Part shown: piece by piece, positions 25,613 through 35,356 of the stretch
How the letters are laid out: the number at the start of each line of letters is the position of its first letter
Position numbering within the stretch: position 1 is the first letter of the stretch
Assembly: GCF_003326675.1 (NCBI RefSeq)
Contig: NZ_JPWF01000007.1
Coordinates: 219,505 to 283,504, forward strand
Source of the DNA: Thalassospira profundimaris
GTDB lineage: Bacteria; Pseudomonadota; Alphaproteobacteria; Rhodospirillales; Thalassospiraceae
Direction of reading: 5' to 3'
DNA: 64,000 nucleotides
Made by a program: the position numbers and the translations under genes
The notes under the pieces: model-generated
What the model was told of the DNA's origin: nothing
What the model saw: the letters and a program-made list of their open reading frames with translations, nothing else
Databases searched by the model: none

Positions 25613-26917
25613 TTAAGATGCGAAGCTTTCGATGCGCATCAATACCGGCGGCTGCGAATTGCTTTCGAAGGCGGCAATATCATTGACGGCCCCCGACATC
25701 GCGGACTCGGTCGTTTCGTGGGCGACGATCACCACCGGCACAACCCCGCCTTCGGTTTCCGCGCGGCCATGCTGGATCATGGAGGCCATCGACACGCCAT
25801 GTTTGGCAAGGGTCGCGGTTACTTCGGCCATCACACCCGGGCGATCCCACACCATCAGGCGCAGATAATAGGCACCAGTATGCTTTTCGAGTGACGCGCG
25901 CACGTTTTTCTTAAGACGTTCAGCAGGCACACCAAAGACCGGGGCGCTGCGCCCTGCTGCGATATCGACGATATCGGCAACAACCGCCGATGCAGTCGGA
26001 CGTTCGCCCGCCCCGCAGCCCTGTAGAACCACCGGACCAACATAATCACCTTCAAGGGCAACCGCGTTAAACACGCCTTCGACCTTGGAAATCTGGGTTG
26101 CACGATCCACCATTACCGGGGAAACGCGCTGTTCGATGCCTTCGGCGGTCTGTTTGGCAATGCCCAGCAACTTGATGCGATAGCCAAGCTCTTCGGCCAG
26201 TTGAATATCAAGGGCGGAAACGCTGCGGATGCCTTCAACTGCAACCGCATCGAAATCAACCTCGGTGCCGAATGCCAGGCTGGCAAGGATCGCCAGCTTG
26301 TGCGCGGCATCAATACCATCTACGTCAAAGGTCGGATCAGCCTCGGCATAGCCAAGTTTCTGTGCTTCGGCCAGAACGTCGGCAAAGTCACGGCCCTGTT
26401 CACGCATGGTGGTCAGGATATAGTTGCACGTACCGTTCAGGATGCCGGTCACACGCGTGATCGCATTGCCTGCCAGACCTTCACGCAGCGCCTTGATCAC
26501 CGGGATACCGCCGGCCACTGCGGCCTCATAGGCAATGGTGACATTGTTGGCATCGGCAATCTGGGCCAGTTCAACACCCTTAAGCGCAATCAGCGCCTTG
26601 TTGGCGGTAACGACATGCTTGCCATTTTCAAGGGCGGTCTTGCAGACATCATAGGCGATGCCTTCGGATCCACCGATCAGCTCGACCAGAATGTCGATCT
26701 CGGCATCTGCGGCAAGATCACGTGCATCATCGTACCAGGTCAGACCATCAGTCGAAAAACCACGATCACGAGTTCGATCACGCGCCGATACCGCTGTAAC
26801 AACAATCTGGGTGCCCGAACGGTCAGCCAGAATGTCGCGATGTTCACTCAGCAGTTTAACGGTTCCGGCACCGACCGTACCAAGGCCTGCCACACCGATT
26901 TTTACGACGTCTTTCAC
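25613..26917 (-). CDS. hom: Homoserine dehydrogenase
   Basis: 434 aa. It reduces aspartate semialdehyde to homoserine for threonine and methionine. The NAD-binding start KIGVAGLGTVGAGTVKLL, the catalytic region GILNGTCNYILTTM, and a C-terminal ACT domain (LRLMVWDRPGVMAEVTATLAKHG) for feedback control are present. It is downstream of the aminotransferase with a 123-bp gap that holds a strong palindrome. Confidence 0.97.
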   Translation of the reverse strand: MKDVVKIGVAGLGTVGAGTVKLLSEHRDILADRSGTQIVVTAVSARDRTRDRGFSTDGLTWYDDARDLAADAEIDILVELIGGSEGIAYDVCKTALENGKHVVTANKALIALKGVELAQIADANNVTIAYEAAVAGGIPVIKALREGLAGNAITRVTGILNGTCNYILTTMREQGRDFADVLAEAQKLGYAEADPTFDVDGIDAAHKLAILASLAFGTEVDFDAVAVEGIRSVSALDIQLAEELGYRIKLLGIAKQTAEGIEQRVSPVMVDRATQISKVEGVFNAVALEGDYVGPVVLQGCGAGERPTASAVVADIVDIAAGRSAPVFGVPAERLKKNVRASLEKHTGAYYLRLMVWDRPGVMAEVTATLAKHGVSMASMIQHGRAETEGGVVPVVIVAHETTESAMSGAVNDIAAFESNSQPPVLMRIESFAS

Positions 26918-26994
26918 GATAACTCCTTAAGCACGTGGTTCGTTTCGCAAGCGCGCATATAACCGAAACCGGTTATCGCGTCCTGATAAAATTA

Positions 26995-27016
26995 CGCCCG
27001 GGACATGTCCCGGGCG
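26995..27016. terminator. 22-bp perfect palindrome between the aminotransferase and hom
   Basis: CGCCCGGGACA followed directly by its reverse complement, 24 bp past the aminotransferase stop. On the minus strand it is followed by TAATTTTA, a modest T-tract, so partial termination is likely. Confidence 0.5.
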
Positions 27017-27040
27017 AAACACAGAATGCTTTATCGGATA

Positions 27041-28282
27041 TCAGAAAGATTTCTTCAACAGTTCACGTGCAGATTCTGCATCCGGACATTTGGCAAAGAA
27101 CTGTTTGATGTTCCGGTTGGCCTGACGGATGCGGTGTTTGTTCTCGACCAGTGCAATACGCACATGGCGATCGCCATATTCCCCAAAGCCAAGACCCGGT
27201 GCCACAGCAACCCCTGCTTCCTGCAAAAGCAGCTTGGAGAAATCAAGCGAACCCAGCTCGGCAAACGGTTCCGGGATCGGGGCCCAGGCAAACATGGTTG
27301 CCGCCGGGCTTGGAATTTCCCAACCCGCACTTTGTGCGCCTTCGATAAAGATATCGCGGCGTTCGCGGTACAGATTACGGAACCCTTCAACACAATCCTG
27401 CGGACCGTTAAGGGCCGCGGTTGCCGCCACCTGAACGGGGGTGAAGGCCCCGTAATCAAGATATGACTTGATCCGGGTCAGCGCGTTGATCAGCTTTTTG
27501 TTGCCGGTGGCAAAACCGATACGCCAGCCCGCCATCGAATAGGTTTTCGACAGCGAATAGAATTCAACGGCAATGTCCTTCGCGCCCTTGCACTGAAGGA
27601 TCGAGGGCGGCGGATTGCCATCAAAGTAAATCTCGGAATAGGCAATATCAGACAGCACATAGATTTCATGCTTGCGGCAGAAATCGACAACTTCCTGATA
27701 GAAATCCAGATCAACCACAAGCGATGTCGGGTTGGCCGGGAAGTTCAGGACAACCGCACTTGGTTTCGGGACCGAGTGCTTGACCGCACGGTGCAGCTGT
27801 TCCATGAAGCTTTCGGTATTGAACGTGCCCTGATCGTCATCGCCAATTGGAATATGGCGCAATGCTGCACCGGCAATGATGAAGCCGAATGCATGGATCG
27901 GATAGGACGGGTTCGGCACCAGGAAAATATCACCCGGGCTGGTGATCGCGGCAGCCAGGTTGGCCAGACCTTCCTTGGAACCGATGGTCACAACAGTTTC
28001 GGTTTCCGGATCGATATCAACACCAAAGCGGCGCCCGTAATAGGCTGCCAACGCCTTGCGCAAGCCGGGAATACCACGCGACATCGAATAGCCATGCGTG
28101 CGCGGGTTCTGAACCGTTTCAACCAGTTTATCGACAATATGTTGCGGGGTGGCCGGGTCCGGGTTGCCCATGCCGAAATCAATAATGTCCTCACCCGCTC
28201 GCCGTGCCGCCGCCTTCATCGCATTTACTTCTGCGAATACGTAAGGGGGGAGACGTTTTATGCGGTGGAAGTCTTGGGACAT
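27041..28282 (-). CDS. Class I/II aminotransferase (AlaC / LL-diaminopimelate aminotransferase type)
   Basis: 413 aa, cytoplasmic PLP enzyme. Motifs: IDFGMGNPDPATPQHI, VLNFPANPTSLVVD (substrate Asn), the PLP-binding lysine in SLSKTYSMAGWRIGF, and the carboxylate Arg near HVRIALVEN. Such AlaC-like enzymes make alanine or act on glutamate/2-oxoglutarate pairs. It is first in the gene run with hom and glpX. Confidence 0.9.
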   Translation of the reverse strand: MSQDFHRIKRLPPYVFAEVNAMKAAARRAGEDIIDFGMGNPDPATPQHIVDKLVETVQNPRTHGYSMSRGIPGLRKALAAYYGRRFGVDIDPETETVVTIGSKEGLANLAAAITSPGDIFLVPNPSYPIHAFGFIIAGAALRHIPIGDDDQGTFNTESFMEQLHRAVKHSVPKPSAVVLNFPANPTSLVVDLDFYQEVVDFCRKHEIYVLSDIAYSEIYFDGNPPPSILQCKGAKDIAVEFYSLSKTYSMAGWRIGFATGNKKLINALTRIKSYLDYGAFTPVQVAATAALNGPQDCVEGFRNLYRERRDIFIEGAQSAGWEIPSPAATMFAWAPIPEPFAELGSLDFSKLLLQEAGVAVAPGLGFGEYGDRHVRIALVENKHRIRQANRNIKQFFAKCPDAESARELLKKSF

Positions 28283-28624
28283 TATCCTACATCCTCATCA
28301 AATTGCCGAATTTCGAATTTTATGTGAAAAGCACATCCTCGAATTCACGAAAATTGCGTTTGAGCCACTAAAATTGGCCCGAAGCAGCGAACAATTCGAA
28401 GGATGTACCTTTTATGGAAATCATACTCAACGAATTAATGCGCCTGATCCATGCATAATTCGCATTTGCGGCAAGCGCACGGCGCGAATTCGGCAAAATT
28501 CCCGTAATTCAGGATTATTCACTGCGCTTTCAAAAAATCTGCCGGAACGAGAACAGCGCGAAAGGATTGCTCCCTTCGCGCTGCTGAAATCTGTTTCGGG
28601 TCAAACCGCCCCGAATAGACCGGA
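28283..28624. other. 342-bp AT-rich intergenic region
   Basis: It holds the promoter of the aminotransferase. Several near-copies of the motif GAATT(T)CGAA occur between 28305 and 28400. A strong hairpin (28554-28583) is listed separately. No coding frame is convincing. Confidence 0.45.
28554..28583 (-). terminator. Hairpin downstream of the OmpA-family lipoprotein gene
   Basis: 13-bp arms with one mismatch (28554-28566 and 28571-28583) and a 4-base loop lie about 40 bp past the stop. No T-run follows, so its role as a terminator is uncertain. Confidence 0.4.
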
Positions 28625-30022
28625 TCAGTAATCCAGATAAATCTCGACGCGGCGGTTGCCGGCTTCACCTGCCGGAACGCCTTCGTAATAGCGCGGGTCC
28701 GCCGATCCGTCGGCACCGACAAAGATCGCATCCGGTGCAACACCAAGTGACAACAGGCGCGACACAACGGCCGATGCACGGCCTTCGGATACGCGACGGT
28801 TCACCGCCATATGATGTTCAAGCGACATATTACCGGTCCGCATTGAGGCATGACCGATTACACGCAAAACGCCACCGGTCTGCTGCCAGGTGCTGGCGAC
28901 CTGCTGCAGAACCGAATAATCCGAACCGCCAAGATTTGTCGAGCCGTGACCAAACTGGATCTGCGCGATCTGCATGCCATTGATTGCCGGTGGCAGCTGA
29001 TCTACCGAACCAACACCAAGACGCGATGCAAGTCCGCTGTTGCTGGCGGTCTGATCCATCATACCGGATTCGTCATACCCCGCCGAACCACCGCCAAGCT
29101 GGCTTTGATCGACGACAACCGAACCATCATCGGAATACATGGAATAATCAAAACCCAGACCGGAATCGATGGTCGCGGCCGGTTCATTGGCAAAAACGCC
29201 CTGCCCTTCGGCAAGACGGCGCTGATACTGATCCATCACCGGATCGCCGGTTGAAACCGGTGCGGCCTGCGATGCTTCATACGCGGCAAGCTGTTGCTGG
29301 CGCGCGACATTACTGTTTGCTGCATCAAGTGCAGCCTGCGCCTCGGCGATGGCGGCTTGTTCATCAAGGTTTGGTTCGGCCGGTGCTGCTACCGGGGTCG
29401 GCACAGTACCGGACGCCGCAGACTTGGCATTCCATTCATCGGCAATTGACGAACCGGTCGGCGCCGAAGTCACCGCACTTGTGGTTGCCGCTGCTGTTGC
29501 CGCCGTTGCAGCAGCCGTCGCCGACGTCGTTGCCGCCGAGGTCGGTGCTGCCATCGCGCTTGTGGTGACCGGGGTCGTCGGCGCAGGCGTCACAATCGGC
29601 TGGGCAACCGGGACTTCCGGTGCATTTTGAAGCGCGTTAACCGGTGCACTGCTTTGACGGCGACCGGACTGGCTGTATTGCGCATTGGCGCGGTCCGCAG
29701 CAAGACCTGCGATCAACGCATCGCGTTCCTGGTCACCGGTGACAATCGGCTTGCTCGGGGTATCGGCAAGGCTGGGATATTCACCATCTTCACCGGGAAT
29801 CGGCTGTTCGGATTTTGCGCCGGCGGTTTCATCATCGCCGTCAAACATGTCACCGACCGACTTCCCCCATTCGACCGGATTGATTGCATCAGGAACAGAA
29901 GAACAAGCGCCCAATGCCAGCACCACCGCCAGCGCAGAGCCGGTCTGCAGAACCATCCGCAGCTTCCCCCTTGCAGTTTCCTGCCACGACCACTGCTCTG
30001 TCGTCGATTTCAGAACGCCCAT
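28625..30022 (-). CDS. OmpA-family lipoprotein with Ala/Thr-rich linker
   Basis: 465 aa from the ATG at 30022; the ATG at 29956 has the better ribosome binding site (AAGGGGG) but would leave no positive charge before the signal segment. Lipobox LGAC. A long low-complexity linker rich in Ala, Thr, Pro and Ser (about 140-260) is followed by a C-terminal OmpA domain (VLRVIGHASMRTGNMSLEHHMAVNRRVSEGRASAV, NRRVEIYLDY). The normal HTD of OmpA reads HAS here. It likely tethers the outer membrane to peptidoglycan. Confidence 0.82.
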   Translation of the reverse strand: MGVLKSTTEQWSWQETARGKLRMVLQTGSALAVVLALGACSSVPDAINPVEWGKSVGDMFDGDDETAGAKSEQPIPGEDGEYPSLADTPSKPIVTGDQERDALIAGLAADRANAQYSQSGRRQSSAPVNALQNAPEVPVAQPIVTPAPTTPVTTSAMAAPTSAATTSATAAATAATAAATTSAVTSAPTGSSIADEWNAKSAASGTVPTPVAAPAEPNLDEQAAIAEAQAALDAANSNVARQQQLAAYEASQAAPVSTGDPVMDQYQRRLAEGQGVFANEPAATIDSGLGFDYSMYSDDGSVVVDQSQLGGGSAGYDESGMMDQTASNSGLASRLGVGSVDQLPPAINGMQIAQIQFGHGSTNLGGSDYSVLQQVASTWQQTGGVLRVIGHASMRTGNMSLEHHMAVNRRVSEGRASAVVSRLLSLGVAPDAIFVGADGSADPRYYEGVPAGEAGNRRVEIYLDY

Positions 30023-30283
30023 TTGTTTTCGCTGCTCCAAATTCAGTTGGATGACCTTTGCGTTAAAATATCCGCACAAACGTCACCTTATAATTCTTGT
30101 ACTACCCCTTGGCGACGCGCTAGGCTAAGACCATGATAAGCTTGGGATCAAGCAGAGTTTCAACCCGGAGCGCCATTAAGATACCGAACACATAAAACGT
30201 CAAAAGTATTGCGATATTGCAAAGAAGCCCAAAACGTTTTGAAGTAACAAAGTATCTGCGGCGGTATCATAAGGGAATGCCCC

Positions 30284-32086
30284 ATGAGCGATCAACAGGC
30301 CATCGAAACCGAAATCACCCACCCGGATCCCGAAAAACTGTCAGCAGCAATGGCAGAAATTGCCGAAAGAAGTCAACGACTTGTATCTGACTTTCTTGCA
30401 AGACAGGCAGAAGATCCGGAAATTTCCGACCCGGACCCGCTTAATATCGGCTCTGCTTTCGCCGAACTGACCAGCCAGATCATGCAGAACCCGGTCAAAC
30501 TGGTCGAAGCCCAGATGGAACTCTGGCAGCAATATTACACGCTTTGGCACAACACGACCTTGCGGATGCTGGGCGAAGAATCCGAACCGGTTGTCACCCC
30601 GCAAAAGGGGGATCGTCGTTTCCGCGACGAGGCGTGGGAAAACAATGAACTGTTTGATTTCATCAAGCAGTCATATTTGTTGTCGTCACAATGGATGCAG
30701 AACCTGGTCCATGATGTTGACGGCCTGGACGAGAAAACATCCCAAAAGGTCGAATTCTATACCCGCCAGTTCGTTGATGCGATTTCGCCGACCAACTTCC
30801 TGATGACCAATCCGGAAGTTCTGCGCACCACAATTGAAACAGGCGGCGAGAACCTGCTTAAGGGCTTGCAGAATCTTTTGGGTGATCTCGAACGCGGCAA
30901 GGGCAAATTGCAAATCCGCATGACCGACCTTGATGCCTTCAAGATCGGCGAGAATGTCGCAACCACCCAGGGGTCGGTTGTCGGCAGAACGGCCTTGATG
31001 GAATTGCTGCAATATAAGCCAAGCACCGATCAGGTCGCCAAACGCCCGTTGATGATCGTGCCGCCATGGATCAACAAATACTACATTCTTGATCTGCGCC
31101 CGGAAAACTCGTTCATCAAATGGGCCGTGGATCAGGGCCACACGGTCTTTGTCCTGTCCTGGGTCAACCCCGACAGCGAACTTGCCGAAAAATCGTTCGA
31201 GAATTACGCCAAGGAAGGCATCCTTTCCGCTCTTGATATGATCGAACAGGCCACCGGCGAAAACGAAATCAATGCCATCGGCTATTGCCTTGGTGGCACG
31301 CTTCTAAGCTCCACTCTTGCCTATATGGCCAAGGTCGGGGACGAACGCATCAAATCGGCAACCTTCTTTACGACCCTGACCGATTTTGAAAAACCCGGCG
31401 AACTTTCGGTGTTTGTTGATGATGAACAGATCGAAAGCCTTGAACGCAACATGTCCAAGGAGGGCTATCTTGATGGCCGCGACATGTCGATGTCGTTCAA
31501 TATGCTGCGCGCCAATGACCTGATCTGGTCGTTTGTCGTATCGAACTACATGCTGGGCAAGGATCCTTTCCCGTTCGATCTTTTGTACTGGAATTCCGAT
31601 TCCACCCGCATGCCCAAGGCAATGCACAGCTTCTATCTGCGCAACATGTATAACAAGAACCTGTTGCGCGAACCGGGCGGCATTTCGATTCTCGGCGAAC
31701 CAATTGACCTGCGTGATATCAAAATCCCGGTCTATTTCCTGTCGACCCGCGAAGACCATATTGCCCCCTGGCAGGCGACCTATGCCGGAACGCAATTGAT
31801 GTCAGGTCAGGTGAAGTTCGTGCTGTCGGCATCCGGGCATATTGCCGGTGTGGTCAATCCGCCTGCTGCCAAGAAATATTGCTACTGGACCTATAACCGC
31901 ACGCCCGCCGACCCGGATGAGTGGATGACCAAGGCCACCCAGCATGAAGGATCATGGTGGGTTGATTGGCAAAACTGGATCAGCCGTCGCTCCGGCGGGA
32001 AAGTCCCTGCCCGCAAGGAAGGGGATGGCGATCTTAAGGTCTTGGGTCCGGCACCGGGTGAATATGTGAAAGTCACCCTGTCGTAA
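30284..32086 (+). CDS. phaC: Class I polyhydroxyalkanoate synthase
   Basis: 600 aa. It polymerises 3-hydroxyacyl-CoA into PHA granules. The alpha/beta-hydrolase core carries the lipase-box variant GYCLGG with the nucleophile at C335, D491 in REDHIAPW, and H519 in SGHIAGVVNPP. The N-terminal PhaC domain (residues 60-260) is complete. AAGGG precedes the ATG. phaA, phaB, phaP and phaZ are not in the window. Confidence 0.96.
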   Translation: MSDQQAIETEITHPDPEKLSAAMAEIAERSQRLVSDFLARQAEDPEISDPDPLNIGSAFAELTSQIMQNPVKLVEAQMELWQQYYTLWHNTTLRMLGEESEPVVTPQKGDRRFRDEAWENNELFDFIKQSYLLSSQWMQNLVHDVDGLDEKTSQKVEFYTRQFVDAISPTNFLMTNPEVLRTTIETGGENLLKGLQNLLGDLERGKGKLQIRMTDLDAFKIGENVATTQGSVVGRTALMELLQYKPSTDQVAKRPLMIVPPWINKYYILDLRPENSFIKWAVDQGHTVFVLSWVNPDSELAEKSFENYAKEGILSALDMIEQATGENEINAIGYCLGGTLLSSTLAYMAKVGDERIKSATFFTTLTDFEKPGELSVFVDDEQIESLERNMSKEGYLDGRDMSMSFNMLRANDLIWSFVVSNYMLGKDPFPFDLLYWNSDSTRMPKAMHSFYLRNMYNKNLLREPGGISILGEPIDLRDIKIPVYFLSTREDHIAPWQATYAGTQLMSGQVKFVLSASGHIAGVVNPPAAKKYCYWTYNRTPADPDEWMTKATQHEGSWWVDWQNWISRRSGGKVPARKEGDGDLKVLGPAPGEYVKVTLS

Positions 32087-32125
32087 TCCAAAACCGGCAT
32101 ACGCCCCGGCGACGGCTATTTGCCC

Positions 32126-32956
32126 CTAGGGGATCAGATAGTCGTCGCAGGCGGGCAACGGCGCATCGGGCTGATAACGCCCGCTTGTGACATCAAACCG
32201 AAAGACGCGTTCAAAACTGCATCTTTCATCAACCCTTTCCACAAGGTCTTCATCGCGCAAAGCAGGCAATTGCGTCGAATCCTGATCAAGCGATACGGTC
32301 GCGGGGAATGCCGTTGCCGTGCTTGTATAAAGAACGTCGGGCAGCCCCGCCGTCCCGTGATTTTCCAAACGAATATCGGCTTCAAATCGATATTCGTCAT
32401 GGCAGACATCGCGGCGTTTTTGAATATCGTCCTCGTCAAAACAGGCGCGGATCATTTTCATCGCCCCAAGCGGCACAGACAGGACAACCGGGCTTGTCGC
32501 CCCTGATGGGATGCCCCCTGCTTCAAGCCCGATCAAATCAAGAAAATGCGCCTCGGCCCCACCGCCGGAATAACCGGTACTGATCGTGCTGGTGATCCCG
32601 ACCAGAACATTGCCCGACGCATCATCACCCATGATCAGAAACGGCCATATGTCATGATCCGTCGCGCCAAAGGCATCGGCATCGGCATCGGCCAACATAC
32701 CCGAACCCAGTGTTCTTTCACGGGCCTGTTTATCATCCTGTGTGACAGAAACCATGACACCGCTGTCAGCATTCGGGTCAAGCTGCACGCACCATTTTTG
32801 ATCCTGCGAACAATGCTTTTCTCCACCCGGGTCTGTGACGAGCGGGATCATTCGATAAGCTGCAATATCGACATGGTTTGACACCGCACTACATCCGGAC
32901 ACCAGAAATGCACCAAGGGCGAACATCACATTTAGACAGGCAGTATTTCTTTTCAC
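32126..32956 (-). CDS. Hypothetical lipoprotein
   Basis: 276 aa from GTG 32956, chosen because it gives an ideal lipoprotein signal MKRNTACLNVMFALGAFLVSGC; the frame continues to 33019 with a poor start. After the signal the protein has no recognised domain: an acidic, repeat-poor globular sequence with several Cys (KHCSQDQKWC, IRACFDEDD, VCHDEY). It is probably anchored in the outer membrane. It converges on phaC with a 39-bp gap. Confidence 0.65.
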   Translation of the reverse strand: MKRNTACLNVMFALGAFLVSGCSAVSNHVDIAAYRMIPLVTDPGGEKHCSQDQKWCVQLDPNADSGVMVSVTQDDKQARERTLGSGMLADADADAFGATDHDIWPFLIMGDDASGNVLVGITSTISTGYSGGGAEAHFLDLIGLEAGGIPSGATSPVVLSVPLGAMKMIRACFDEDDIQKRRDVCHDEYRFEADIRLENHGTAGLPDVLYTSTATAFPATVSLDQDSTQLPALRDEDLVERVDERCSFERVFRFDVTSGRYQPDAPLPACDDYLIP

Positions 32957-33041
32957 GTCCGTTTTCCGCCGGGTAATCAATTGACTGCGCACGATCTTTG
33001 CGAAACAATCGGAAAACATTTACCAGTTAAAAGCAACGCAC

Positions 33042-33918
33042 ATGACAAAGAAAATCGGTTTTCTCGGCGCAGGTCGCATGGCAACGGCCATGATCAAACG
33101 CCTTCTTTCCAAGGGATATCAGGTACAGGTCTGGAACCGCAGCCCGGACAAGCTTGACCCGCTTGTCGCACTGGGCGCTGTTGCCTGTGTCAGCCCCGCC
33201 ATGGCCGCAACCGATGTTGATACCATCATCTCGTTCATGGCAGATGACAATGCCGCAAAGGCCGTGTGGCTGGGCGAAAATGGTGCACTGGCTGCGATGC
33301 ACCCCGGAACCGTCGCCATTGAATGTTCCACCTTGTCGCATGGCTTTGTCCTTGATCTTGCCAAGGCAATTTCAGCCGCCGGACATACCTATATCGATGC
33401 ACCTGTCACCGGCATTCCCGCCGATATCGAAGCCGGCAATACGATCTTTCTGATTGGCGCGGAACCGGCTGACCTTGATCGTATCCGCCCGATCCTAACT
33501 GATACCGGAAACCGCACCGTGCATTTTGGCCCGGTCGGATCAGGTACGGTTTACAAACTGATGCACAATCTTTTGGGGGCCGTTCACATTGCCGCCGCCG
33601 CAGAACTTGTTGCCGTTGCCAAAAAGGCCGGGCTGGATGGTGCAACGGTTGCCGAAATATTTTCAATTGGCGCCAATGCCAGTGCGTCCGGCCTTATGAC
33701 CGTGCCCGGCATGATCAGTGGCAATCACAACGAAGGTATCCACTTCACCACTGCCTTGCGGGCAAAGGACGCGGCCTATGCCCTTGCCATGACAAAAGAA
33801 TACGGCTTGTCCGTTCGTTCCGGTTGGACAAGCCGCATCTGATGTTTTTGAGACCGCTACAAAGGATGGCCTTGGCGACCTTGCCCAAAGTGCGGTGATC
33901 GAAACGCTTAAATCCTAA
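33042..33918 (+). pseudogene. 3-hydroxyisobutyrate-dehydrogenase-type oxidoreductase, frameshifted near its 3' end
   Basis: NAD(P)-binding start KIGFLGAGRMATAM, substrate motif DAPVTGIPADIEAGN and catalytic Lys in GSGTVYKLMHNLL mark the beta-hydroxyacid dehydrogenase family. The open frame ends at 33842 (266 aa), but the next frame continues QAASDVFETATKDGLGDLAQSAVIETL to a TAA at 33916-33918, which is the normal family C-terminus. The shift falls at a 4-bp tandem duplication (GTTC GTTC, 33813-33820). Removing one copy gives a 290-aa protein of normal length, ending ...LSVPVGQAASD. Either the gene is broken, or it is an assembly error. Confidence 0.85.
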
Positions 33919-35183
33919 TTCGCTACTTTGGCCTGTTTCGCCAGCAACGGTTCATACCGCGCATCGGTCAGGGTTTTAAGGAAGGCAACGATTGCCCTGA
34001 TGCGTTTGCTGTCAAGGGCGTCACCCTGCTCCAGTTCCTTAAGGGAAATGGTGTCGGGGATTTCGGCATCACCCCACGGCTTTCCAGTTTCCGGGTTGGT
34101 CTGGTTGGCTTTGGATTTGCTGTTGTACTTGTTATAGAACCGGACCACGGTTTCCAGATCGGCAAACACGCCGTTATGCATATAAGGCCCCGTTACAGCG
34201 ACATTGCGCAGTGACGGGGTTTTGTATTTACCGCGATAGGCCGGATCATCAATCGCCGGATTATCCAGAAGCCCGTTATCGGTAAAACCGGCATCCTTGC
34301 CAGTGGCCTCACGGGTCGCGATGTTGCGCGGTACACCGATATTGTGGAACTGATAATTGGTGAAGGTTTCGCCTTCGGCCGTCGGGCTGGTTTTCAGCAT
34401 GTGGCAGGTATTGCAGTTGGTAAATTGCTGCGAAAAGAACAGGACCCTGCCCAATTCTTCCTGCGGCGTCATTTTATATTCACCGCGCAGGAACCGGTCA
34501 TATTTCGAATCAAATGGTGCGAAATCATCGCCCTGTTCAAAGGCGGCAATCGCCTGGGTCATTGCCCCATAGGCGGTTTCACTATCAGTCCAGACATCAT
34601 CGCCAAACAGCGCCTTGAACCCGGCGACATAATCGTCGTCTTCCATCAGGCGTGCAACAACACTGGCCTTATCGGGCATGCCCATTTCAATGGGATTAAG
34701 CGGCGGGCCACCGGCCTGTTCGGCCAGATCGGCTGCACGTCCGTCCCAGAATTGTCCGCCGACGGCAATGCCATCATCTCCGACATGGAATTTCGGCGAA
34801 AACTTCGCATAGGCCGCCGTTGGCGCGTTACGATCACCAAGGCTTTTGCCATCATCACCTTGTGAAAAGGCACCATTGGCCACATCAATGCGCGGGTCCT
34901 TGAACCCCATCGATGGCTCATGACAGGTCGCACAGGCCTGCGTACGATTGGCCGAAAGATTGGTATCGAAATAAAGCGCCTCGCCCAATGTGGCCTTGTC
35001 GGCAAAGGGACTGTTTGCCGCACTTGCCACTTCCGCCACATTCGCAGTTTGGCCTGCCAAACGGTGCAACAAGTGGGATGGCTCTTCAGCCTGTACCGGC
35101 TTGGCAAAAGGCAGGATAAAACCGGCACTGATCACGGATGCGATCACGGCAATACGGAATGGGTGGCTGTTCTGATAACGCAT
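33915..35183 (-). CDS. Dihaem cytochrome c peroxidase / MauG-family protein
   Basis: 422 aa from the ATG at 35183. Signal peptide cleaved near VQA-EE. Two c-type haem sites: C84-A-T-C87-H88 and C257-N-T-C260-H261, spaced as in the CcpA/MauG family. The TGPYMHNG motif near the C-terminus is also typical. It reduces peroxide or oxidises a protein partner in the periplasm. Its 3' end overlaps the 3' end of the frameshifted dehydrogenase by a few bases, tail to tail. Confidence 0.92.
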   Translation of the reverse strand: MRYQNSHPFRIAVIASVISAGFILPFAKPVQAEEPSHLLHRLAGQTANVAEVASAANSPFADKATLGEALYFDTNLSANRTQACATCHEPSMGFKDPRIDVANGAFSQGDDGKSLGDRNAPTAAYAKFSPKFHVGDDGIAVGGQFWDGRAADLAEQAGGPPLNPIEMGMPDKASVVARLMEDDDYVAGFKALFGDDVWTDSETAYGAMTQAIAAFEQGDDFAPFDSKYDRFLRGEYKMTPQEELGRVLFFSQQFTNCNTCHMLKTSPTAEGETFTNYQFHNIGVPRNIATREATGKDAGFTDNGLLDNPAIDDPAYRGKYKTPSLRNVAVTGPYMHNGVFADLETVVRFYNKYNSKSKANQTNPETGKPWGDAEIPDTISLKELEQGDALDSKRIRAIVAFLKTLTDARYEPLLAKQAKVAN

Positions 35184-35356
35184 GGAAGGCACTTTGATCT
35201 GATCCCGGAAACTCGTGCAATGCTTGGTCGCGCAACACCCGCGAACGCAAATCATTTACGCCTACAGACTTGAACCTTGCCTTGATAAAAGTCAATGGCA
35301 GGTCGAAAGTCCGACCTGCCATTTCCTGAATTCATACGGGTAAGAGTGCGATACCG

